Source of the DNA: CAZZKG01 sp964654825
GTDB taxonomy: Bacteria > Gemmatimonadota > CAZMKB01
Direction of reading: 5' to 3'
Assembly (NCBI GenBank): GCA_964654825.1
Contig: CAZZKG010000015.1
Coordinates: 1 to 64,000, forward strand
Length of the DNA: 64,000 nt
The notes under the pieces are model-generated. The model made no database searches, was not told where the DNA came from, and saw nothing but the letters and a program-made list of their open reading frames with translations. Shown piece after piece: positions 43,048 through 52,293 of the stretch. Each line of letters begins with the position of its first letter. Positions within the stretch are counted from its first letter, which is position 1. Position numbers and translations under genes: made by a program.

Positions 43048-44851
43048 CCCCTGGCCGGGCATTATTCTTTGTGTGCTTCTGTTCCGGATCGCAGCTGCCG
43101 CACCTCCGGATGATGAGGACCTCACGATCAACGCTCATGTCGACAGGACCTCGATTACGGCCGGTGAGAGTCTCACCCTCACCATCACTCTGAAGACAGG
43201 ACTCTCCCGTTCACTCCCGGAGCCCGTTTTTCGTTCGATGGAAGATTTTGAAATCTCTGGATCGAGTACTCAGAGTTCCAGTTCGATCTCGATCGTAAAT
43301 GGGGATTATAATTCAGAGAAGACTATCAGCTACCTCTACACACTCGTCCCGAGGAAAACCGGCGACCTCATAATCCCTGAAGCAGTCGTGTCGTATCGTG
43401 ACAGGGAGTACACAACGGAACCTATCACCGTGAGAGTCCAGAAAGGAAGGACCCCGAAAAAGGCACCTGACAGAGCTCCTTCAACCGCCACGCGCGAGGG
43501 CTCCCCGGAGATCTACATCGCCGCGGTTACGAACAAGGACACGGTATATGCCGAAGAAGCCGTTATTCTCGAGTACTTCCTCTACACCCGTTTGAATATC
43601 AGTGATATTACCATGATCGATATTCCCGAATCGGGAGGATTCTGGTGGGAAGAAGATACTGACTTCGGACAGAGCGTGGGGAGAAACCAGGTCGTTCAGG
43701 GTAACATCTACAAAGTTTATCCCATCAAGAGGTTCGTGGCCTACCCGCTTTCACCCGGGGAGAAACGTATCGAACCTCTCGAACTCGGGTGCCGTGTGAG
43801 AGTCCGGTCACGGGATATATTCGACTCATTCAGTATCTTTGGAAGGGAAAAATCCATTACCATTCTCAGCAACGAAATCACTCTTAGCGTACTTCCCCTG
43901 CCCGAGCAGGGGAAGCCGCCGGGTTTTAAGGGGGCGGTTGGAAATTTCACGGTGAAAACGACGACCGATCGCAACGAAGTGTTGCAGAACGAACCTGTCA
44001 CCATTACGATGACCATCGAAGGGAAGGGGAATTTCAAAACTATGGGGGAGCCGGAGCTGCAGCTCCCTGATGGTGTTTCCGTCTATCCCCCCGATGAAAG
44101 TCTGAAGGTCCGTTTTTCAGGCGACAATCTCAGCGGGAAAAAAGTGTACGAGTACATTATCATACCAAGAGAGGAGGGTGACTACAAAATAGAAGGCGCG
44201 GACTTTTCGTATTTTGATCCCTCACGCCACAGCTATGTCCACAAAACGACTTCACCGATCAACTTCACCGTCCGCGCGGGAGAGCCAGTCGTTTCCGGAC
44301 CTACTGGATTCAAGACGCCGGCCATGGTGCTCGGTGATGATATCAATTACATCAAGGACATACCGGGTGATATCGGTCGATCTTCCCCGGTATCGTTCAG
44401 CAGAAAAATTTTTCTCTATTCCAATATGGTATCGCTGCTCTTCTTCGTGGGATTTTTCGTATCCAGAAAGAGGGCAGAGAAACTTCACGGGAACCGAACC
44501 CTTCGGAGACACCGCTATGCAGGGAAAGATCTGAAAAAAACTCTTAAACAAGCCAGGGAGAGTCTTCCTGACGGCGATCACACCATCTTTACACAGAAGT
44601 GCGAAAAAGCGATCATAGAATTCGTCGGAAACAGACTCGACCAGGAAACCACAGGCATGACGATCAGGGAGTTCATGTCCCTGTTGAAGGACGAAGATAC
44701 AGACGAAGCCACTATCGCACTCTTCGAGGAGTGGCACGATGCCTGTCAGCAGGCGCGCTTCAGCCCCGGGAGGATGGATCTGGCGGCAAGAAGTGATTTG
44801 CTCGAGAAGACCAAGCAGCTGGCACGCAGTCTGGGGGACGTGTTACCATGA
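43028..44851 (+). CDS. batD: BatD, Ig-repeat membrane protein
   Basis: A 607-residue protein from ATG 43028 (MWKKTGNPW), overlapping batC by 20 bases; the open frame continues upstream but without a signal peptide. A signal peptide is followed by tandem beta-sandwich domains with the BatD signature VDRTSITAGESLTLTI, VVSYRDREYTTEPITVRV, and in the third VTITMTIEGKGNFKTMGEPELQLP. One helix (about 462-480) precedes a cytoplasmic helical domain (about 500-607) with TGMTIREFMSLLKD. It is the canonical oxygen-tolerance protein family. It overlaps batE by 4 bases. Confidence 0.93.
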   Translation: MWKKTGNPWPGIILCVLLFRIAAAAPPDDEDLTINAHVDRTSITAGESLTLTITLKTGLSRSLPEPVFRSMEDFEISGSSTQSSSSISIVNGDYNSEKTISYLYTLVPRKTGDLIIPEAVVSYRDREYTTEPITVRVQKGRTPKKAPDRAPSTATREGSPEIYIAAVTNKDTVYAEEAVILEYFLYTRLNISDITMIDIPESGGFWWEEDTDFGQSVGRNQVVQGNIYKVYPIKRFVAYPLSPGEKRIEPLELGCRVRVRSRDIFDSFSIFGREKSITILSNEITLSVLPLPEQGKPPGFKGAVGNFTVKTTTDRNEVLQNEPVTITMTIEGKGNFKTMGEPELQLPDGVSVYPPDESLKVRFSGDNLSGKKVYEYIIIPREEGDYKIEGADFSYFDPSRHSYVHKTTSPINFTVRAGEPVVSGPTGFKTPAMVLGDDINYIKDIPGDIGRSSPVSFSRKIFLYSNMVSLLFFVGFFVSRKRAEKLHGNRTLRRHRYAGKDLKKTLKQARESLPDGDHTIFTQKCEKAIIEFVGNRLDQETTGMTIREFMSLLKDEDTDEATIALFEEWHDACQQARFSPGRMDLAARSDLLEKTKQLARSLGDVLP

Positions 44852-45615
44852 TAAAAATCACCCTTCTGATTGCCGTATCCCTTCTCCTGTTCTCACGAGC
44901 GGATGCCTTGCCGGAGGACGGGCTCACCGATCGCGGCACCAGGTTCAGAGAGGCCAATGAGCGCTACGCCGGCGGTGATTACTGCGGGGCTTCAAATATC
45001 TACGCCGAGCTGATCGAGGAAGGTGTGGTACACAGTTCACTCTACTACAACATGGGAAACGCATGCTTCAGATGTGGAGAGCTCGGGCGTGCAATCGTGT
45101 ACTACGAGAAAGCCAGGAAAATCAGCCCGAGGGACAGGGACATCAATCACAATCTCGATTTTGCCCGGAGCAGGGTGACCGAGCAGGAAGCTAACGGGAG
45201 TTTTCTGGGAATCATCCTGTCGAAGATACTCTACCTCTTCTCACTCGAAGAAATCTTTGCACTCGAGCAGATAACTGCGGTACTCCTGGCCCTGTTCGGT
45301 ATACTGTACATCAACACCCGCAGAGGATCCCGCAGGAGACCTCTGCGGATCTGTCTACTCTGTACCGGAATTCTTCTGTGCTGTAGCCTCCTGCTGATTG
45401 CTTCGAAGACGATGGATGAACGAAATACCAAAGCGATCGTACTCATCGAGCGGGTAGACGCCCTGAGTGGTCCAGGCGTGGACAACGTCAAGGTTCTCTC
45501 CATCCCGGAGGGTATGAAGGTGTGGGTGGATGAAGACAGAGGTGACTGGTACCTCATCCATCTCAGTACCGGTCGGGGGGGCTGGGTGAAGAAAGAAACC
45601 ATCGGTCTCATCTGA
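44848..45615 (+). CDS. batE: BatE, TPR-SH3 membrane protein
   Basis: A 255-residue protein: signal peptide (to about ADALP), TPR pair (FREANERYAGGDYCGASNIYAEL, LYYNMGNACFRCGELGRAIVYYEKARKISPRD), two helices (about 130-150 and 170-190), and a C-terminal SH3-like domain (ALSGPGVDNVKVLSIPEGMKV...GWVKKETIGLI). This layout defines BatE. It is the last gene of the operon; no terminator hairpin was found after it. Confidence 0.92.
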   Translation: MIKITLLIAVSLLLFSRADALPEDGLTDRGTRFREANERYAGGDYCGASNIYAELIEEGVVHSSLYYNMGNACFRCGELGRAIVYYEKARKISPRDRDINHNLDFARSRVTEQEANGSFLGIILSKILYLFSLEEIFALEQITAVLLALFGILYINTRRGSRRRPLRICLLCTGILLCCSLLLIASKTMDERNTKAIVLIERVDALSGPGVDNVKVLSIPEGMKVWVDEDRGDWYLIHLSTGRGGWVKKETIGLI

Positions 45616-45754
45616 TCTCAGGACGGATCCCACGCATCCCTTCCCGTTCTCTTCCGTTCGTTGCGATACGAATCCAGACAGCTACAAACCGTTCGTGGAA
45701 ACGGTATGATCTTGAGAGGGGATTTGTCCGCTCGTCGGTTCTTTTTGTGAAGGA

Positions 45755-45783
45755 TTGAAGAATCGCGAGGTTCTTTGTATATT
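45755..45783 (+). promoter_or_regulatory. Promoter of the TIM-barrel gene
   Basis: TTGAAG (45755-45760), 17-base spacer, TATATT (45778-45783). About 70 bases before the GTG at 45860. Confidence 0.65.
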
Positions 45784-45859
45784 AATATGCCATCTTGATT
45801 CTGACGCGCACAGCCGCATCCGCTTGTATCACAGGGTATGAAACTCAGGGGAGTAGAAA

Positions 45860-46771
45860 GTGATCGCAATATCATCAGCCTGGAGATCGAGAAAAGCCAT
45901 CAGCGGCAAAGGCCTCATCGCTGAATTAAAAAAACTTCCAACGGATTCTGTCGAACTCGAATTCAGGATCCCGTCCCTTCTGTACGAGGAGATGAAGCCA
46001 TTCCTCAACAATGAGGACATATCCGTCGTGAGCCTCCACAATTATTTTCCTGTGCCGGACGTGCTCATGCCGAGTGAAGGCAGCGGCGACGCATTCCTCC
46101 TCTCCTCGAATGACGAAGAGGAGAGAAAACTCGCCATCAGGTATTCGAAGAAGACTCTGCAGACCGCACACAGCCTTGGAGTGGAGAATGTGATATTTCA
46201 TCTCGGGCTGGTACCGATGGATCAGCCGAAGAGAATCATAATGAGATCCCTCGTCGACGAAGTCCTGGGGAATTTTACCAACCAGGATTATCCCTCGCAG
46301 GTGAAGAGAGAGAGAGAATCGAGGAAAGGTCCCTACTTCGACAACTGCCTGAAATCTCTGGACGAACTCATCGAGGAAGCGGCAAAATTAAGGGTCAACA
46401 TCTGTCTTGAGAACCGCTACTACCCCACCGAGATGCCGAACCTGGAAGAATTGACGATTCTTTTCGAGCGGTACAATGGTGCCCCGCTCAGGTACTGGCA
46501 TGATCTGGGACATGGAGTGATCCATGAACGGCTGGGATTCGACCGGAATCTGGATCTCATCCAGAAGAATTTTCATCGGATGGCCGGTATTCACCTCCAT
46601 GACGTGAAAGGGTTCCGAGATCACCTTGCACCGAGCATGGGGGAGATCGATTTTCGAGAGCTGAAGAACCATTTACCCGAGAATATCGTACAGGTCATGG
46701 AGATCCACGAGCAGGCAACCGCTGCCGAAATTATCGATGCTTTCCAGCTGCTGAGGGACTGTGGTTTCTGA
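45860..46771 (+). CDS. TIM-barrel sugar-phosphate isomerase/epimerase-like protein
   Basis: A 303-residue protein starting at GTG 45860 (CAGGGGAG upstream). It shows the AP-endonuclease-2/xylose isomerase-like barrel: VELEFRIPSLL, VVSLHNYFPVP, VENVIFHLGLVPMD, VNICLENRYYP with the metal-ligand Glu, YWHDLGHGVIHERLG with Asp/His, GIHLHDVKGFRDHLAPSMGEIDF, and VMEIHEQATA with the last Glu. The family includes epimerases, isomerases and endonuclease IV; here the substrate is unknown. It has its own promoter and may read through into mutL 92 bases later. Confidence 0.88.
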   Translation: MIAISSAWRSRKAISGKGLIAELKKLPTDSVELEFRIPSLLYEEMKPFLNNEDISVVSLHNYFPVPDVLMPSEGSGDAFLLSSNDEEERKLAIRYSKKTLQTAHSLGVENVIFHLGLVPMDQPKRIIMRSLVDEVLGNFTNQDYPSQVKRERESRKGPYFDNCLKSLDELIEEAAKLRVNICLENRYYPTEMPNLEELTILFERYNGAPLRYWHDLGHGVIHERLGFDRNLDLIQKNFHRMAGIHLHDVKGFRDHLAPSMGEIDFRELKNHLPENIVQVMEIHEQATAAEIIDAFQLLRDCGF

Positions 46772-46863
46772 TGCATTACGATGAAGTGATCGGGCCGAAG
46801 CAAATGGCAGTCCGAGCCGGACTCCACCGGAGATTCGCAAACACGGACTGGTGAGGAATCGTT

Positions 46864-48597
46864 ATGAATATACGCGTTCTCGACAATGAGACGATATCTA
46901 AAATAGCAGCCGGGGAAGTTATCGAGAGACCCGCATCCATCGTCAAGGAACTTGTCGAAAATTCTCTCGATGCCGGGGCGCTCAGAATAGCCGTTGATAT
47001 CGAAGGCGGAGGCATGACCGCTATCCGCGTGAGTGACAACGGATGCGGCATCCTGGGGACCGACATGAAATTGGCTCTCGAGAGACATGCCACGAGTAAA
47101 ATATCGAGCAGTGATGACCTCTGGGATCTGAAAACTTACGGCTTCAGAGGGGAGGCGTTGTATTCGGTCGCCGCTGTCTCGAGGTTCGAGATGATCTCCA
47201 GACCTTCCGCAGAGAAGATCGGTTTCCGGATTCTCACGGAAGGTTTGAAACGGATCGTATCCGAAGAGGAGATGAGGCAGGAGGGGACGACAGTCTGCGT
47301 GACGAACCTCTTCTTCAACTCCCCGGCCAGGCGGAAGTTCCTGAAGTCGGCCGCTACCGAGTTCAGGCACATCGTGAAGACTATAATCTCATACGCTCTC
47401 GCACGGCTCGATGTCGACTTCACTCTCAGGAGAGATGGGAAGGTACACATCAGCGTTTCTCCCGCACAATCACTCACCGAGAGGGTCGCGGCTCTGTACT
47501 CGGAACAGTACAGAGATAAACTCATGGAGGTATTTTCCGCCGGGGAAGATATGACGCTCGGCGGTTTTATAATCGATCCCAACAGAGCGAGGAGACGGGG
47601 TGCCGAACAGTGGCTGTTCGTCAACGGTCGGCCTTTTGCCAGCAGGCCGATGGTAGCTGCGGTGCATGAAGGATACCGATCGACACTGTCACCCGGCACT
47701 TCACCTGATTTTATTCTCTTTCTGAACATGCCTCCTCACGATGTCGATGTGAATGTTCATCCGACAAAGAAAGAAGTAAAGTTCAGGAATCAGGGAAAGA
47801 TCTTCGACCTAGTCTCCGGTTCCATCCGAAAAACTCTTGGAGCTGCTGAACCGGTAAACGCTCAGCTCACAGACCTGCACCGTCTCTCGTCACGGAAATA
47901 CATCCTCCAGAGCAGGGAAGGTTCCGAGGGGCTGCGGATAGAAGATTCCCAGACCAAGCAGATGGCACTGTTCATGAGTGCACAACTCTCTCCGACGGAC
48001 GACCTGATCCCCGATGAAGAATCGGGGACAGAAAAACCCGTGTTCATTCAGTTGCATCAGACATACATCGTTGCCACGACCGATTCGGGCATCGTCGTCA
48101 TCGACCAGCACTCGGCTCACGAACGGATAATCTACGAAGAGCTCATGGGCGTTTTCACGAAGGGCAACGTCGATGCGCAGAGACTCCTGTTTCCGATCAC
48201 CATTCAGATGTCTCACCAGGAAGAGATCATTCTCGAAGAATACCGCTCTCTTCTAACCAGGTTCGGATTTGATCTGGAGCAATTCGGTGAACGCACGTAC
48301 CTGCTGCAGTCTGTGCCTGCGATAAGTCCTGGATTCGATGTCGAAGTCGCTCTGCATGCCATTCTCGGCGACCTGTCCGACAAGGGGATGCATGAGATGA
48401 ACCAGTACGAAAAACTTGCAAAGGTGATTGCCTGCCGTACTGCGATCAAGGCAGGTATGCCCCTCAATGAAAGTTTTATGTCAGAGCTTCTGGACGGTCT
48501 CTTCGCGACCTCACTGCCGTATTCGGATATCCATGGAAGACCCACCATCGTCCAGATCGATCTCAATGAATTGAACAGGAGGTTCGGAAGGATTTGA
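46864..48597 (+). CDS. mutL: DNA mismatch repair protein MutL
   Basis: A 577-residue protein. The GHKL ATPase N-terminus has ISKIAAGEVIERPASIVKELVENSLDAGA (motif I), VSDNGCGI (motif II) and TYGFRGEALYS (motif III). The C-terminal domain has the endonuclease-type motif DQHSAHE (414-420, Ser for the usual Ala) followed by the second Glu, and ACR (523-525). The usual CPHGRP is SDIHGRP here (HGRP at 557-560), so the zinc-ligand Cys is missing. It acts with MutS in nicking the new strand. It overlaps miaA by 4 bases, a common mutL-miaA pairing. Confidence 0.96.
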   Translation: MNIRVLDNETISKIAAGEVIERPASIVKELVENSLDAGALRIAVDIEGGGMTAIRVSDNGCGILGTDMKLALERHATSKISSSDDLWDLKTYGFRGEALYSVAAVSRFEMISRPSAEKIGFRILTEGLKRIVSEEEMRQEGTTVCVTNLFFNSPARRKFLKSAATEFRHIVKTIISYALARLDVDFTLRRDGKVHISVSPAQSLTERVAALYSEQYRDKLMEVFSAGEDMTLGGFIIDPNRARRRGAEQWLFVNGRPFASRPMVAAVHEGYRSTLSPGTSPDFILFLNMPPHDVDVNVHPTKKEVKFRNQGKIFDLVSGSIRKTLGAAEPVNAQLTDLHRLSSRKYILQSREGSEGLRIEDSQTKQMALFMSAQLSPTDDLIPDEESGTEKPVFIQLHQTYIVATTDSGIVVIDQHSAHERIIYEELMGVFTKGNVDAQRLLFPITIQMSHQEEIILEEYRSLLTRFGFDLEQFGERTYLLQSVPAISPGFDVEVALHAILGDLSDKGMHEMNQYEKLAKVIACRTAIKAGMPLNESFMSELLDGLFATSLPYSDIHGRPTIVQIDLNELNRRFGRI

Positions 48598-49523
48598 CAG
48601 ATGCTCTGGTCATCACCGGACCCACTGCGGTTGGGAAAACCGACGTCGCTGTTGAAATAGCTCGACGGCTTGGTGGTGAGGTGATTTCGACAGACTCCCG
48701 GCAAGTCTACAGGTTTATGGACATCGGTACCGCGAAGCCGGGACAGGAAATACTTGGCAGAGTGAAGCATCATCTGATCGATGTGAAAGATCCCGGAGAG
48801 GAATACAGTGCCGGTGAGTTCGCACGGGATGCCGTCCGTATCGCGAAAGAGATCGAAGACAGGGGTAACGTACCGATTTTCTGCGGAGGTGCCACGCTCT
48901 ATCTGTATGCCATTACCGTCGGTCTGTTCCCGGAACCGGACAATCTCTCGGAGAGAAAAAAAGAACGAGCACGGCTTCTGGAACGATCCTCACGGGAAGG
49001 TCTCGAGGTACTCTACTCGGAACTTCTCGAAGTGGATCCCGAGACGGCCGGAAGGATATCGAGTACCGACACCCAGCGGATCTCCCGGGCACTCGAAGTG
49101 TATCTGTCGACCGGAATACCGCTCTCTCAATGGCACCGCGATGGTGTAAACAAACCGGACGTGAGGTCTCTCTGTTTCTGTCTGTATCTGCCTCGCGAGG
49201 AACTCGCAGGAAGAATCGAGCGGAGGACCGGTGAGATGATCGAACAGGGGTTGGTCGATGAAGTGCGGAAGCTCCTCGAACGAGGCATTATAGCTGACTC
49301 CAGCCCGCTCAAATCGGTCGGGTACAGTGAGATAGTTGGGTTTATCAATGGTGAATATTCACTTGATGAGGCAGTCAGGCTGATCAACAGGAACACGAGA
49401 AGATACGCCAGGAGGCAGACGACATGGTTTCGAAGAATGACGGGTTTGACGTGGATAGTCAGCGATTCTCGCACGGCCGTGGAGATCTGTAAATCCTGGA
49501 GAAAGTGGAAACACAATGCCTGA
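48594..49523 (+). CDS. miaA: tRNA dimethylallyltransferase MiaA
   Basis: A 309-residue enzyme adding an isopentenyl group to A37 of UNN-decoding tRNAs, the step before MiaB (25036). TTG 48594 overlaps the mutL stop. The P-loop is VITGPTAVGKTDVAV, the catalytic and tRNA-contact segments are STDSRQVYRFMDIGTAKP and HHLIDVKDPGEEYSAGEF, and GGATLYLYAI and RYARRQTTWFRR close the family pattern. Length is normal. It overlaps nadC by 8 bases. Confidence 0.96.
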   Translation: MTDALVITGPTAVGKTDVAVEIARRLGGEVISTDSRQVYRFMDIGTAKPGQEILGRVKHHLIDVKDPGEEYSAGEFARDAVRIAKEIEDRGNVPIFCGGATLYLYAITVGLFPEPDNLSERKKERARLLERSSREGLEVLYSELLEVDPETAGRISSTDTQRISRALEVYLSTGIPLSQWHRDGVNKPDVRSLCFCLYLPREELAGRIERRTGEMIEQGLVDEVRKLLERGIIADSSPLKSVGYSEIVGFINGEYSLDEAVRLINRNTRRYARRQTTWFRRMTGLTWIVSDSRTAVEICKSWRKWKHNA

Positions 49524-50388
49524 TGACATGTCCACACCGTGTAAGCAGACCGACCGTCTTATTCGTGATGCTCTCAAAGAAGATATCGCGGGTGGTGATG
49601 TGACTTCGAAGTGGATATTCGGACCTCGGGAGAGCGGTCGAGCAGTGCTGTTCGTCAAGGAGAATGCGGTTGTGGCAGGCCTCGATATCGCGTGCAGAGT
49701 CTGGGAGATCATCGACAGCGGAATCGAACTGACGAAACTCAACCGGGAGGGCAGCCGGGTGGGGAAAGGGGCAGCCATACTCCGTGTTTCCGGTACGATG
49801 AGGTCTTTGATGGCGGGTGAGAGGACAGCTCTGAACTTTCTCCAGCGCCTCTCCGGAATCGCGACTCTCACCTCTGAGTTTGTGAGGAGAGTCGAAGGAA
49901 AACCGGTAAAAATACTGGACACGAGAAAAACCACTCCGGGGTGGAGGATTCTGGAAAAATACGCGGTCCGGGTCGGTGGCGGAGTCAATCACCGGTTCGG
50001 TCTGTATGACATGGTCCTCCTCAAAGAGAATCACCTGAGAGGTGCGGAAAGTACTCATGAGGCACTCAGACGGGTGGCGAGGAAGAACAAGGCCGGGTTA
50101 CCCGTTGAGATCGAAGTGAGGAACATCGAAGGGGTTGAAGAGGTCATCGAGCTGATCGACATGATCGATCGTATCATGTTCGACAACATGTCCATACCCG
50201 AAATGAAAAAGTGCGTGAAACTGGTCAGGACAAGAATCCGGGGCAGAAAAAAACCCCTCCTGGAAGCATCAGGAAATGTAACGCTTCAGAACGTCCGGAA
50301 GATTGCCGACACAGGAGTCGATTATATTTCCGCCGGGGCTCTGACACATTCGGCGGGAGTCATCGACATGAGTTTCCTCATCGAATGA
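49516..50388 (+). CDS. nadC: Quinolinate phosphoribosyltransferase NadC
   Basis: A 290-residue enzyme making nicotinate mononucleotide from quinolinate and PRPP in NAD synthesis. ATG 49516 is used; 49528 is close. Landmarks: ALKEDIAGGDVTS, AGERTALNFLQRLSGIAT, ILDTRKTTPGWRILEKYAV, GGGVNHRFGLYDMVLLKENH, VEIEVRNIEG, IMFDNMS and LEASGNV, with C-terminal DYISAGALTHS. nadA and nadB are not in the window. It belongs to a cofactor run with birA and coaX. Confidence 0.97.
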   Translation: MPDDMSTPCKQTDRLIRDALKEDIAGGDVTSKWIFGPRESGRAVLFVKENAVVAGLDIACRVWEIIDSGIELTKLNREGSRVGKGAAILRVSGTMRSLMAGERTALNFLQRLSGIATLTSEFVRRVEGKPVKILDTRKTTPGWRILEKYAVRVGGGVNHRFGLYDMVLLKENHLRGAESTHEALRRVARKNKAGLPVEIEVRNIEGVEEVIELIDMIDRIMFDNMSIPEMKKCVKLVRTRIRGRKKPLLEASGNVTLQNVRKIADTGVDYISAGALTHSAGVIDMSFLIE

Positions 50389-50455
50389 GCCGGGCAGAAA
50401 GCCGTTGTGCTTCATGTACGATCCGCCTGCTGTAGTGGTGAAGGAGATCCGTCTC

Positions 50456-51205
50456 TTGATCAAATGGAAAATCGAGGATTTCGACAGCATCGAATCGACT
50501 CAGGACATGGCTCGAGAACTTGCCAGGTCAGGAAGTCCCGAGGGAACAGTCGTGCGGGCTCTTCATCAGAGCAGAGGGAGGGGGCGTGAGAACCGGCACT
50601 GGTTCTCCCCCGAGGACGCCGGTATCTGGGCCACCTGCATCCTGCGGCCGGATTTTTCCTCGGATCTCATCCCGCTTATTTCCATCGCCATCGCAACTGC
50701 GATTGTGAGCGCACTCGAAGAGGTGACCGGGAGAGAAGTGCTCATCAAGTGGCCGAACGACATTTACATGGGAGGGAAAAAACTCGGGGGGATACTCTGT
50801 GAGGCTGAAACGGACTCCGCACTCGGGATCTCCTTCGTGCTGGTCGGTTTCGGCATCAATGTTCTCGATCCCCGGGGGGGGTTCCCGGCGAAACTTTCGG
50901 GGATAGCCACGAGTCTCGAGGCGGAAACGGAGAACCGGTATGATCAGGAAGGACTCCTCTCCTCTATGCTTGAATTGTTCGATTCGCGGCTGGCATGTCT
51001 CTCACAGGAGGGCCCGGAGCGTCTCATCGAAGAGGCTTCACATTCTGACTTTTTAATGGGAAAATATGTGTTCGTGAAATCCGGGAACAGAGAGGTACAA
51101 GGGACTGCTGCAGGTTTTGGAAAACGAGGTGGTATCCTGATAGAGAACGAGTCTGGTGAACGATCGGAACTCATCAGCGGTGAAATCACAGCAGTCCGGA
51201 CCTGA
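50456..51205 (+). CDS. birA: Biotin-[acetyl-CoA-carboxylase] ligase BirA (class I)
   Basis: A 249-residue enzyme attaching biotin to the BCCP subunit. The start TTG 50456 is chosen since AAGGAG (50441-50446) lies 9 bases upstream and the family begins here (IKWKIEDFDSIESTQDMAREL); in-frame ATG 50414 would add 14 residues. Motifs: the biotinyl-AMP loop SRGRGRENRHWFSP (Glu-Asn in place of the usual x-Gly), VLIKWPNDIYMGGKKLGGIL and VGFGINV. It has no N-terminal HTH, so it is not a bio repressor. The C-terminal SH3-like cap is present (GKYVFVKSGNREVQG). Confidence 0.94.
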   Translation: MIKWKIEDFDSIESTQDMARELARSGSPEGTVVRALHQSRGRGRENRHWFSPEDAGIWATCILRPDFSSDLIPLISIAIATAIVSALEEVTGREVLIKWPNDIYMGGKKLGGILCEAETDSALGISFVLVGFGINVLDPRGGFPAKLSGIATSLEAETENRYDQEGLLSSMLELFDSRLACLSQEGPERLIEEASHSDFLMGKYVFVKSGNREVQGTAAGFGKRGGILIENESGERSELISGEITAVRT

Positions 51206-51333
51206 CCGGGAGGTATGCGCCCTCTTCGGGCCTCGTGGGTCGGATGTACGGATGACCTCGGCGGGTTACCGTATGTATGAACAGGACCTTCGTGGTTCAT
51301 TTCGGCCTCGGGAAGGAAGGAAAGGGGGTTGTG

Positions 51334-52107
51334 TTGAGCAAGGAAAAATCTCTTCTGGTTGTTGATGTGGGCAATACCCACACTGTCCTCGGATTGTTTC
51401 TCGATGATCGTATCGTGCGAACCTTCCGTTTCGCGAGTAAACGCATCATGACTTCCGATGACTGTTACCTTCAGGTAAAACCGGCGCTTCAGGAGATGGG
51501 ACTCCTCCCACCGGTTGATGGTTCCGCCGTCTGTTCGGTCGTGCCGCACCTGACAGGTACCTACTTCAGAGCATTCGAGCGCCTCTCGACGGGCACTCCC
51601 GTTGTCATAGGCGGTACCATTCCGACAGGGATATCGGTAAAGATCCTGAGACCCGAACAGGTGGGTGCGGACAGGATCGCAAATTCCGCTGCTGCACACC
51701 GGTATTATGGTGGCGATCGTATCGTCGTCGACCTGGGGACAGCAACAACTTTTGATGTTGTTTCACGGGAAGGTGAATACCTCGGCGGAGTCATATCGGC
51801 GGGTATCTTCACCTCAGCTCAGCATCTGTTCGAAAAAGCGGCGATGATTCCGAGAGTGGACATCTCGAAACCGGACACGGTAATCGGGAAAACAACCGAG
51901 GAAGCGGTGCGTTCCGGCATCTACTACGGTACTGTCTCGCAGATCGACGGTCTGATCGAAAGAATCAGAAAAGAGTGGGGGAGGGACGGAGCGGTTATCG
52001 CGACGGGTGGTTATTCACAATTAATTGCCGAAAGATCGCTGGCAATCGAAACGGTCGATCCCGATCTCACCCTCAGAGGAATCAAGGCAATCTGGGAACT
52101 CCAGTAA
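51334..52107 (+). CDS. coaX: Type III pantothenate kinase CoaX
   Basis: A 257-residue kinase for the first step of CoA synthesis. The most likely start is TTG 51334 (AAAGGGGG upstream) or GTG 51331; ATG 51277 would add 19 residues without a ribosome-binding site. ASKHA motifs: VVDVGNTHTVLGLF (phosphate 1), GADRIANSAAAHRYYG, VDLGTATTFDVV (phosphate 2) and ATGGYSQLIA (adenosine). Type III enzymes use K+ or NH4+ and are not inhibited by CoA. birA-coaX adjacency is common. Confidence 0.94.
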   Translation: MSKEKSLLVVDVGNTHTVLGLFLDDRIVRTFRFASKRIMTSDDCYLQVKPALQEMGLLPPVDGSAVCSVVPHLTGTYFRAFERLSTGTPVVIGGTIPTGISVKILRPEQVGADRIANSAAAHRYYGGDRIVVDLGTATTFDVVSREGEYLGGVISAGIFTSAQHLFEKAAMIPRVDISKPDTVIGKTTEEAVRSGIYYGTVSQIDGLIERIRKEWGRDGAVIATGGYSQLIAERSLAIETVDPDLTLRGIKAIWELQ

Positions 52108-52195
52108 TCGTAAGCCATTGTTGTTGCACGACTTGTGGCCCATGCGAGGAACAGGTAATTTCCCCCCGGAAGTGAAAAATATTTCCAAAAAAGAC

Positions 52196-52224
52196 TTGAA
52201 AAAAGAACAGACACTTGTTATATT
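52196..52224 (+). promoter_or_regulatory. groESL promoter
   Basis: TTGAAA (52196-52201), 17-base spacer, TATATT (52219-52224). Transcription should begin inside the adjacent CIRCE element, so HrcA binding would block initiation. Confidence 0.85.
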
Positions 52225-52225
52225 A

Positions 52226-52252
52226 TTATCACTCATCAAGTGTGAGTGCTAA
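52226..52252 (+). promoter_or_regulatory. CIRCE operator (HrcA-binding site)
   Basis: TTATCACTC (52226-52234), 9-base spacer, GAGTGCTAA (52244-52252). It matches the consensus TTAGCACTC-N9-GAGTGCTAA at 17 of 18 positions. It predicts HrcA repression of groESL relieved by heat; hrcA is not in the window. Confidence 0.96.
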
Positions 52253-52293
52253 TCGACCAATGTGAACCACGGTTGTTTCCAAGGAGGTTATGT

